A stretch of DNA of 64,000 nucleotides from Microbotryomycetes sp. JL201 (lineage: Eukaryota > Basidiomycota > Microbotryomycetes), in assembly GCA_033819885.1 (NCBI GenBank), contig JAQYUZ010000033.1, positions 124,001 through 188,000 of the forward strand, read 5' to 3'. Under the pieces are notes generated by a model. That model saw only the letters and a program-made list of their open reading frames with translations, ran no database searches and was not told where the DNA came from. The number at the start of each line of letters is the position of its first letter. The stretch's first letter is position 1. Made by a program: the position numbers and the translations under genes. This document shows, piece by piece, positions 23,927 through 33,071 of the stretch.

Positions 23927-24280
23927 AAATCTGCTGTCGTCATGGGCGTAAACTAGTGCTTGATTGTCGAGTGTTTCAGAGTTGTGTTTTATTTTGCAGT
24001 GAAATGCAGTCATGAGATTCGAGTGACGAGCTCGGGGCCGCAGCTTTCGCGCGTCAGGCGGCGGCGGCGCTCGAGTGCTTTCGACACCGAGACAGTCTTG
24101 CGCAGACGAACAACGCTACGGGCGCATACGTGAGCCAGCTGGTCAAAGTTGAGCTGCGGCAAGGGCTGCTGTCGGCAGCGTGACACCAAGACTACAGACG
24201 GACAAGCACAGGCGAGGCAGGCATCGCAGCGCGCACAGAGCTCGGATTCAAGACGGAACGGCGCACGAGTGGCCAACGCA
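23927..24280 (+). other. Intergenic stretch, membrane protein to OTU gene
   Basis: A 354-base spacer between same-strand genes. A minus-strand frame (24010-24354) spans it, but it is Arg/Cys-rich and matches nothing known. It should hold the 3' UTR of the first gene and the promoter of the second. Confidence 0.4.
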
Positions 24281-26267
24281 ATGACGCGCAAGGCGGCGGG
24301 CACGAGCAAGTACGCCCACCCGCCGCGCGCCCGCTCCAAGACACGCAGCAACAAGCCAAAGGTCGGTCGCTGTCTCTGTCGAGGCGGCGAGGGGCTCGGG
24401 CGTCACTGTGTCCTAACACGCTTGCATGTCACTGCTTTTCACTAGCTCATCGACGGGTCAGACCCACTCCACGAAGAGAAACTGCTCAAGGCCCAACTGG
24501 CAAGCAGCGGCCTGTACTTGGCAAACACTCTCGGCGGTCAGTCAGTTTCACGCCGGCGAATGCGGGGAAAAATCCTCGACTGGACTGCTGACGACATTTG
24601 ATTGACCGGGTCTCGACAGACGGCAACTGTGCGTCCAACCTCGCGTGACACGCTCACCCTTGATCACGATGCCACATCTGACGCCGCGGTCACTACACAG
24701 GCTTGTTCAGAGCCCTGTCGGACCAACTCACAGGCAACGAAGCGAGCCACGCCTTGATTCGCCACAAAGTCAGTCACCCCCTCTGTCTGAACATGATCTC
24801 ACGACAAGGATGCTCACACACACACACACACACACCCGCAACCTGTGCAGGTATGCGAATATCTCGAACAGAATGCAGACAGATACAGCCCCTACGTCGA
24901 CTCTGACGCCGTCCCAGGCGGTTTCAAAGGTCACGTGGCCAGCATGAGGCAGCTTGGTCAGTGCACAGACCTGGTCGATCAAGTCACGAACGCGTTACTG
25001 ATACAACATTGTCGCTCAACAGGCACCTACGGTACCGACATTGAACTCACGGCGTTCTCACACCTGTTTGGTCGCTCGATCAAGGTCTTTCAACCAGGGC
25101 TCGTCTATGTCATTCAAGCAGAAGATGCACCAGCCACGAGAAGAGGCTCGCCATCCTCATCATCGACCTCGCCCGCGTCATCAATTGCATCGACGTCACA
25201 GGAAACACTCGACATGGACCAAGACTTGTCGCCACGCGAACGCAGGTTGCTCGACCGGAAAGCAAAAGCCAAAGCGGCTGTCAATACCAGCAATCCCGAA
25301 GACAAGGGGAAAGCCAAGTGCGCGCCAACGGAAGAGCGCCGACGCAGGGCAATCGGTTCGTTGTACATTGCCTACCATTCTTGGGAGCACTACTCGTCCG
25401 TCAGGAGAATTTCTGGGCCGCACACGGGACCTCCCAACATTGATCAAGTAAGACATACGTTCGTGTCAAAGGGAAGAGAAGCATGACTGACATACTACTT
25501 TCTAATAGGTGTCGGAATCCGGTTCTATACGCGCCGAGGTTTCAGATGCCAGCCCTGATCCGAGCGCACCGCGCGAACCTACTCCACCACGTACTACTCG
25601 TGTTCGGGCCCGCTTACAAGAAAAGAAACAAGACAAGCGCGACCGAGCCGCGACTTTGACTCAGCAGAGTCTGACAAATCAGCAGCGACATCTCGCCGCT
25701 TCCGTCGCGTTGCCACCCTCTACGGACGTTTCGCCAGCCGAGAGCAGCGCTTCTCCGTTCGAGTCAGATCTCGTCATCAATCCTAAACATCGCGGCAGGT
25801 CAATGTCAATGTCTTCTTCAACATCTACACAACATGCCAGACAACGGTCGAGGAGACAATCTCCTGCGTCTGGCGAGTCTACAGCCTACTCGCCAGCGTC
25901 TTCCTTTGACCTTGAAAACAAGTACGAATCAAACGAGAGCGGGACTGATTCGCACCTGGTAGACAAAGACATTGAAGGCGACACTGAAGACACGTGTTCG
26001 AGTGCGGACCCGATCGACTTGATTTCGTCTAGCAATCACGTTCCTCGCACGAAACTTTCATTGACGGCGACGACGACGAAACGTGGTCCTACAGCGAGAG
26101 AGAAGAAGGACCTCAAAAGGAAAAAAAGACTCGAGATGAGGAGGCAGAAAGGCAATCAAGCACTGGCAATTGAGGCAGGCAAGGAGAATCGAGTGTCGCC
26201 GGGAAAGACGGCCAGAGCCAAGGAAGGTGACCGGTTACACTTGGGCGTCAAGGAGTTGTTCATCTGA
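24281..26267 (+). CDS. OTU-domain cysteine protease (deubiquitinase)
   Basis: Removes ubiquitin or a related modifier from proteins. After a short basic N-terminus (MTRKAAGTSKYAHPPRARSK), the OTU domain follows: LHEEKLLKAQLASSGLYL, the catalytic-Cys motif DGNCLFRALSDQLTG, YVDSDAVPGGFKGHVASM, GTYGTDIELTAFSHLFG and the catalytic-His motif YHSWEHYSSVR. DGN and the first base of the Cys codon come from a 9-base exon (24620-24628); the Cys codon is split across the next intron (T|GC). The C-terminal half is Ser/Lys-rich and disordered, ending in a basic region and KELFI, with TGA at 26265-26267. About five introns. The overall plan resembles OTUD3-like enzymes; exact substrate is unknown. Confidence 0.85.
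24620..24628 (+). other. 9-base microexon carrying the OTU active-site motif
   Basis: The sequence is ACGGCAACT. The upstream exon ends with G (donor GTCAGT at 24537) and the acceptor is TCTCGACAG. The donor is GTGCGT and the next acceptor is CACTACACAG. The joined codons read GAC GGC AAC TGC, then TTG TTC AGA: DGNCLFR, the family signature. Confidence 0.75.
24811..24834 (+). repeat. (CA)n microsatellite in an OTU-gene intron
   Basis: About eleven uninterrupted CA units lie in the intron just upstream of the acceptor that precedes VCEYLEQNAD. It sits close to where the branch site and pyrimidine tract would be expected. Confidence 0.8.
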
Positions 26268-26457
26268 ATGTGCACAAGTGAACTTTGTCGTGCATTCAAT
26301 TCTCTTTTCCTGCGCTGCGATTCTTTCCCTTGTATCGGCAACGGCCAGTCCGTGCCACTGCAAGTGCATAGAGGAAAAAAGGACTAAAATGCTGAAGGAA
26401 AAAAAAGGGGCTACAATACTGAATCTCTTCTTGACACGTGGAGCTCTGTCAACTGTC

Positions 26458-28732
26458 TCAATCTGCAAAAGGACTGCTCGCGTGATCTTGTCCTTTTCGT
26501 TCCTTCAACTTGACTCCGTTGACATTCTTTCCGAACCCTGCCAAAGCAGATGACGACGACGCTGCGCTCGTCAAGTACTTTTTCGGCGTCGTCGTCGGAG
26601 TAGTAGACGATTCGTTAAAGAATCTCGACTTGTCTCCACGACGACCTTCTCCGTCCACATCATCATCATCAACATCTTCATCTTCGTCATGATGTAGGTC
26701 GTCATCGTCGTCCGTCGTCGTACCTTGACCTCCGAACCTGCTCGATTTTGAATTCGTCCTCGACAAGAAGCTCACATTGTCATCTTCATCTCCGCTTTCA
26801 GTAAAGTCTTTAATCTCGTTCGGTAATTGTTGTACGTCAACGACGTATGCTCGTGGAAACATGCCACTTTTTCGAGCGGACGACTGAGTGGTTGAGGAAA
26901 CGACTTTGCCGGTCCACCAATCGTCATTGATTTGAGAAACGACGCGTACAAAATCTCCTTTGACGAGGTCGAGTTCGTCCGTCGATGAGCCTTTGAATGA
27001 CCATTTAGCTTGGACGTATCGTCTCGAGTTTCCAGAGCCTCGCGAGTTAACGGTCGACATGCGATGATTGACAGAGTCGACAAGGTCCAAAGATGTTCGA
27101 GGATTGGGAGCCGTGTGCATTCGTTTCAGAGGCGTCCGTTTGCGCTGTACAGATGTGCCCATCGAAGTTGCCACGCTCGGCGACAATGACACGCCCGATA
27201 GAATATCTCTTTTAACGTCATCGTCATCACCATCACCATGATGCGTGCGCGCGTTGCCAACGAACGACGAGCGCAAAGCGGTAGGAGACGGCCTCGACCT
27301 GTTTGGACTGTGTCCGACACTGCGTGAACCTTGGTCAAACCTCGCGCCAGCTCTCGTCCTCGTCAGTCGGTCCTCGTAGTCGTCATCAGATCTTTGTCCG
27401 TCGTCCTCGTCATCTTCCTCATCCCGTCCGACAGACTTGTCTCCCGACTTTTTGTTCCGTCCAAGGATCGCGTTTGGTGCAAACCTGCTCAGCATGCTCG
27501 AACTGCGGCTGCGATTTTTGCCACCCGCAAAATCGGGCAATGTAGGCCGTTTGGGCGAGGATGCGCCAGAACCAGAGAGCGTACTACGTCTGTTTGATCC
27601 TGAAGATGAAGGTCGGTCGGACGAAGCAAAGGTCGGTGGTCGCAAGGCGTTTGAATCTGACGCCGAACGAGACGGGCGAGTTGTGGCGTTCGGAATCGCT
27701 CGAGTCAGGACGGGAGAAGCGGGCTTGGTGGTTCTGGGTGCGCTTTTGGCGACAAGCCCTCAGCTACGACGCTATCGTATTGGCGATGATCACTCACGAC
27801 GTTGCCAATTGATCTTTGACTGCTTGTAGTTCTTCGACAGACTGCCGTGCGAGTTCTGTAGGCGGCGTTGCAAATCAGCAGACGCGATACTCAAGCGACT
27901 GAAAGCTACGTACCCAGCTGTGCGTCCAATAGCGCAGCGACAATGTCTTGCTCCGTCGCCAGGTTTGCCCACAAGTGATTCGCGAGCTGCGTCACGTTGG
28001 TGCAAGCGTCTTCGTAATCGAGTTCTGCCTGCACTTCTGAATCGTCTTCTGTTCCCGACTTTGCTTTCTGCGTGTGCAGGTGCGCGCGAGCGGCATGTCG
28101 TCAGCATTGACTCGGGAGAGCAGGACGAGTGCGACGGGAGAAGCGGACCTTTGCCAACTTGGCCTCGAGTATGTTGCGCAGCTTGTCTGCGTCCTTGAGT
28201 GCTCTATCGTATTCCTTGTATTGTTTGAGCAACATGTCTAGCTGTTGCAGGACGTGCTCGTCCAACGTATCGGCACAGGTCGAGTGGTGGCGGGCGAGTG
28301 CGAGATGTGCGGATCCGAGCGCCTTGAGCGTCGACACTGGGCGTGCGTGCGTGTGTCAGTATGAGCTAGGTCCCCGTTACCATCTCTGTGCTCACCATAA
28401 TGCGCTGCCGAGCCGTCTGTCGTGGCCTGGTCGATCGCGTCCGCGCCTGAGCTCAAGTCTGACGCCAACCAAACGTGCAGATGGTCCTTTTCTGAAGTGA
28501 TGCCAGCCAGAGGGTGCGGTTTGACCTTTGTGTGAGCCTTGTGTAGTTTGGCGCACGTCGCTGCGAGCTTCTGCAGTAGCTGGCGCCGCGCGTCGAGCGA
28601 CGAGCGAACATGGTCGTCAAGTGCCGGCTCTGTCGCCCCTCCTGCAACAGCCGCTGCTGAGGATGACGACGAGAACGAAGGCAGACTCAAGCCCTTGAGT
28701 TTTTGCATGGCCGCGAGCGGGCCAAAGCGCAA
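26458..28732 (-). CDS. BAR-like coiled-coil protein with SH3 domain (amphiphysin/Rvs-like)
   Basis: Likely membrane-shaping or cortical actin/endocytosis adaptor. N-terminal exons encode helical, BAR-like sequence: LDARRQLLQKLAATCAKLHK, LGSAHLALARHHSTCADTLD, QLDMLLKQYKEYDRALKDAD and ELDYEDACTNVTQLANHLW. The large last exon is Ser/Arg-rich, then holds a clear SH3 domain: YVQAKWSFKGSSTDELDLVK, NDDWWTGKV and GMFPRAYVVDV. Acidic and Ser/Thr-rich tails follow to the stop at 26458. Starts at 28732 (MRFGPLAAM) or 28708 (MQKLKGL) are both possible; the first is used. About four short introns. It converges on the OTU gene with 190 bases between. SH3 is sure; the BAR assignment rests on helical character and position, so another coiled-coil SH3 adaptor is possible. 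Confidence 0.78.
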
Positions 28733-29325
28733 GTGCCACTCGTCGTCCGCTGCGGCACCCGTCGATCACTTTGTTTCTCAATAAAACATCGGGTCCTCGG
28801 AAGCGCCCTACAAACAGAAAACCGGGTCACCCTGCGGACCTCATTTTTTCACAAGGGGGCTATCCTTTTAACGCCAACGAGCTGTTTCATTCTCCGTCCA
28901 CTCGGTGAGTCTGCGTTCGATGACACGCCGCGTGCTTGATGAGAACAAACAACACACACAATCGGGATAATTTGCGTCCGATTCAAACAAACAGGGCGGC
29001 GTGAGTACTGTGCACGATGACAAACGAGAGCTCCTTTCTTTGTCGATTCGTTCGTGCATGCAACACACGCCTTTCGGGGCAACCGCCTTGGAGTGAAGGA
29101 CAATGATGTGTCTGACACGCACACGCACACACGGACACGCGGGCAAGGGCTGCGATGCTGACTTGTCCGTGCTTTTTCTCTTTTCCCAGCAAGTGATCGC
29201 GATGCCAGGCACACAAACAGCTTCAAATCCAGACTTTGCATGCAATTGCACACGTTCCAGTCCTAAAATACATTCACGGCAAAAGCTCATTCCGTTCAGC
29301 GCAACAGCGAGAAACGCGATCAGGT
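28733..29325 (-). other. Intergenic stretch, methyltransferase 3' end to BAR/SH3 start
   Basis: About 590 bases between two minus-strand genes. It holds a short mixed CA/CG run near 29110-29140 and several overlapping open frames with no known motif. The promoter of the BAR/SH3 gene should lie in the left part. Confidence 0.4.
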
Positions 29326-30553
29326 TCAACCTTGCATGCGTGTCATGACGTAGCAGAAATAAGAGAACCCGTCCCCAAATTCGACAGTTTCAATGTTCCA
29401 CCCAGCTCGCTGCAAATGTCGTTTTCGAAAGTGAGGTTGACCCCACGTCCTGTTTCGAAGAACCGCAAGAGTCAGCCCTCGGTCGCAGCTTTATTCTTGA
29501 GAGGCATGAATCTGACAGATATATGAATTTGCCACTCGGCTTGAGAACCCTAACGACTTCGTCCACTTCGGCCTTGCAATCCTGAACGATCTCGTCGGGA
29601 GGATTCTGAGTTGACACCAAGTACACCGAATTTCTGTCAGCTTGCGAGACACGACACGGACACTCGCGAACTCTTGCGAGACTGACCCACGGATCTCCGC
29701 CAGACGTCATCATGGCATCCATAGTGCCTGCAATGACCAAAAAAAGAAAGAAACAGGGATGAGCACTAAGTTTGCGAGCACAGTCGCGCCGAGAGCACCT
29801 TTGTCTATGCACACGTCCATACTTTGATCCTCGAAAGGTAATCTTCTGACGTCGCCAACTATCCCTGTAAGCAGCAAAGAGTGAATCAGACCAGCCAAGC
29901 TGAGCGTCGTAGACTCGGCTAACAGGACATTTCAGGTTTGTCCGCGTGTTGGTGTTTCATCTTGTCAATGACAATGGGAGAATAGTCAATGTTTTCGATG
30001 TGCTTGTAGCCGTCCGCATACATGTCCCTTTACACATGTTAGGGAGGAATCATTCAACCCTCCGCGACTGAGGAGCAACTCTTGCACTCACTGCGACAGC
30101 GCTGCACGATGACACACAAACACCAAGAAACAACAAGGTCATTAATGAAAGTGCTGCATGTACTCAAGAGAACCCTTTACCCGAGTTGCCACAACCCAGC
30201 ATGAGTATCCTCGAGCCACGATCAACGATAAACTGATTGATCAGAGGCTTGACACCTTGCTCGTACGTCTTGAACCAATCAAACGTTGCATCAGGTGCTT
30301 CCCTGGTCAATTGCGATCAGATTAAAAGTTAGGTTCTGGTTCAAAGACTGAGAATTGTAGTCGCTCAGCGGATGTGACTGGCACCTCACTTTGAATACCT
30401 TTCATCCCAATATTCTTGTGTGCCGTATGCCGAGTTTTTCTGTTGCCGCCGCGAATAAGGTTTAGAGTAATGCAACCAAACGAGCAAGTTGATCAGCGCA
30501 GACGAGACCGTACAGTCGAGAGCACGGAAAAGGTTCATATCAGAAGAATCCAT
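29326..30553 (-). CDS. Class I SAM-dependent methyltransferase, eEF1A lysine methyltransferase-like
   Basis: Seven-strand methyltransferase of the METTL13/EEF1AKMT4 group; relatives methylate lysines of elongation factor 1A. The first exon holds YGTQEYWDERYSK. After an intron come APDATFDWFKTYEQ and motif I, RILMLGCGNSALSQDMYADG, which joins through a 10-base exon (30101-30092). NIDYSPIVIDKM, MSWIVGDVRRLPFEDQSMDV and CIDKGTMDAMM follow, the family's post-I and IV motifs. The C-terminal exons give EVVRVLKPSGKFIYLTWGQP and GWNIETVEFGDGFSYFCYVM, then TGA at 29326-29328. About seven introns in 1.2 kb. The start ATG at 30553 (MDSSDMNLF) leaves a 40-residue leader with a hydrophobic patch; ATG at 30538 is also possible. 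The family is sure; the substrate is inferred. Confidence 0.85.
30092..30101 (-). other. 10-base microexon in methyltransferase motif I
   Basis: Minus-strand CGCTGTCGCA, flanked by acceptor ATCGTGCAG and donor GTGAGT. It completes GCGNS|ALSQ|DMYADGY, with split codons on both sides (G|CG and CA|G). The family motif GCGNSxLSxDMY needs exactly these residues. Confidence 0.75.
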
Positions 30554-31110
30554 CAGCTCAAAAAGGCCAGAGTTAGAGCGTTCGTTGCACGTACATCCGG
30601 CAGGAGCTCCATCGTCTGCTCGCCCCGTCCCTTTGCTGCGCCTTGGTAGAGGATGTTGCGGTCAATCGACGGTCAGAGTAGCTGACCTGGCAGCGTAGAG
30701 AGCTCGAGGTGATCGCAAGTGGGTTGCTGTAGCGGGACGGGGCCTGAAAAGCACAGAGAAACCCGGCAGAGTTCAAGACAATCAATTTGTGCGAATGTAG
30801 CAACTTCTTTGCAAAGCTGCAGGCATCGAATAATACCGAGGAGACAGCAGTCCTTGTCAAGGACTCGGCTGCAGAGATGACGGCGCTGCGGAAAGAAGGG
30901 TCTTCCGGGTCACGTGATGAGAGCGGCATGTTGCAAAAAATGTAACTCAACATCGAGGCGTACAGGTGATTTCAACTACACCGCACGCGCTCTGATTGCG
31001 CACAAGCTCCTGTTTCCTCGCGACCAGCGCGAAACAGAAGCGCAGAACTAACCATCTACATCTGAAGTCCAGACATATGCTTTGATACACGAGTGTATGC
31101 TCAGCAGCGA
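30554..31110 (-). other. Spacer with a small unsupported open frame
   Basis: It lies between the chitinase 3' end and the methyltransferase start, all minus strand. A frame from an ATG at 30953 to 30573 is open for 126 codons (MLSYIFCNMPLSSRDPEDPS at the start) and Ser-rich. It has no known motif and could be a leader, an extra first exon or chance. Otherwise the methyltransferase promoter should be here. Confidence 0.3.
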
Positions 31111-32600
31111 CTAAATGCCGAGCTTGCCCTTGATACTCGAGTATACCCGTACATCAAACCCTTGAGTGTCAAACATCATGACACCGCCGAGTCCTTTACT
31201 TTTTGCGTAGGCCGCCTTTGCACCAGCAGACCTCGCATCATCATAGTTGATCATGTGACGTTTACTCGAGTTCCACAAGAACGGTGTTTGAGTGCACTCG
31301 TCCCAGTATCGAACGTAGCCGTTTAAGCCTCTCGCTCCGTCGCTGCTCAGCAAACCTGAGCTGATCAAGGTTTTGTACGTCCATTGTCCGCTGTATCCAG
31401 AAGTTCTCTGACCGCAAACGTCTGTTGATTCAGCGTTCGAGTCGCCTGGCTGACCTTTCGGAGTGACTCCAGTCCAAGCTTGGTATGCTTTCGAAGAATA
31501 GCTGCCGAATGTTCGCGTCGACAACGTTGATGACTTTGTTGTCCACGAGACTCCGTACGAGGGAATACCTACCAGAAGCTTGTTGGCCGGAAACCCGCGC
31601 GAGAGAAACAGGTTGACGGCCTGTTCGACGCTGGCATCAGAGCCACAGGTTCGAAGTGGCGAGGTCGGACCTGTTTTCTCTTTGTCCCATGGTCCAGCAA
31701 TATCGTATGTCATGAGGTTGACATAGTTCAAGTACTGCGCAAACGTTCCAAAGTCGCTGATGGGCTCTCCGTTGATTCCGATCAACCCGTTAATTGACAT
31801 TGCCGCCGTTTGAAGTTTGTTGGATCCGATGGCGGCACGTGTTTCTTTCAGAAGTTGAATAAATTGAGATGCGTCCCACCCGGACACTTGGTTGCAGCCT
31901 CAAAAGCGTCTTGTGTTAGGTACAGCCCAGAATGACACGGTGGGTAAATGGACTCACCAATGCCTTGCGAGCCAGGATATTCCCAGTCCCCTGATCTCAT
32001 TGATGAGTATCGTCGTCGTCCTCAACAAGCAATTTTCTGACTTACAATCTACACCATCGAAATTGTAACGAGCCAAGAATTGAGCAACTTTGGCAGCAAA
32101 CGCTTTACGCTTTGCGACCGTGTTTGTCAACGAGCTAAAGTACCTCGAGCCGGTCCAGCCTCCAATTGCGACGACCGGCCTGACGCCATTTGCCCGAGCG
32201 CGCGAGACAAAGTCCTGCATGTCTGAAATGCTCTGATCCGACGGGATGGAAAATATGGAGCCGTCGTTGGTGGTGACGGTGACGAAATAGTAGCCGACGT
32301 TCATCTGATCGTAAGGAACTTGACTTGGCTGAAACCAAGTCGGGTGGGTCAGTTTTCAAGGTGCAGTAGCCATCAGAGCCTGCCAAGTGCGCCACCCTCC
32401 GCAGCGTCTGCATCGTACTTACCCGCTGTGACGAGTAGGCCGGATAATATTGCGCGCTGCGTTTGTGATAAAGTCAGTGTGTGCGTGTCCTGCGCATGTG
32501 TGTGCCAAGTGTGCGATCGGACGAACATGATCGGACTCGCGGCGTTTGCGACGCTCGCTGCAAGCACCAAGATGGCGCTCGCTAGCGTGGACCAACGCAT
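31111..32600 (-). CDS. Secreted GH18 chitinase
   Basis: Endo- or exo-acting chitinase for cell-wall remodelling or nutrition, outside the cell. The start ATG at 32600 opens a signal peptide (MRWSTLASAILVLAASVANA). Small exons then give AQYYPAYSSQR and PSQVPYDQMNVGYYFV (barrel strand 1). PVVAIGGWTGSRYF is the SxGG-like strand, and the catalytic motif DGVDWDWEYPG (DxxDxDxE with catalytic Glu) is formed across an intron at DGVD. NLMTYDIAGPWDK, YVRYWDECTQTPFLW and GLGGVMMFDTQGFD follow in order. It ends SSIKGKLGI with no carbohydrate-binding module or GPI tail, so the enzyme is probably free. About five introns. It lies head to head with a chitin deacetylase. Confidence 0.9.
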
Positions 32601-33071
32601 GTCGACGCGTGCAGGCTAGAGAAACAAATCAACTTGCGTGCGATGCTGTTCCGTGTCCGGACAGATCGAGCTAGTGACGCGTCGACGAGAAGCAGGACTC
32701 TGGAAACGACAACCGTTTGCTTGGGCTTCAGCGTTGCGGCTGCGCAGTCCATTTCAAAATGGAGCGTCCACTTGATCCTTCCAAGCGCATGTCGGCACGT
32801 GCATCTCAGGCAGTCATAAGCCATCAAAGCAATGATTGTCGCGAGTAACCAAAGTCGGCTCATGCGCATCTCAGGCGGCGCCACAGCACGTGACCTCGCG
32901 TCTGATGGCTTATTTTGCAAATTTAGTTGGGTGTTACGAACGGTTTACAGATGCTCTTGACAGGTGGAGCGATTTTCTACGTGTGCGATGCATGTGAAAC
33001 ACGCTAAAGTGAAAGCGGTGCTTGTGGCTCTTTGTCGCCTTGCCACACCCGTTGGTTCCTCAGCTAGACCG
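32601..33071. promoter_or_regulatory. Shared divergent promoter region, chitinase and chitin deacetylase
   Basis: A 471-base region between two cell-wall gene starts pointing away from each other. Such an arrangement would permit joint control of chitin hydrolysis and deacetylation. Short frames inside (for example minus 32582-32920) show no motif. An upstream in-frame ATG for the deacetylase lies at 32964. Confidence 0.5.
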
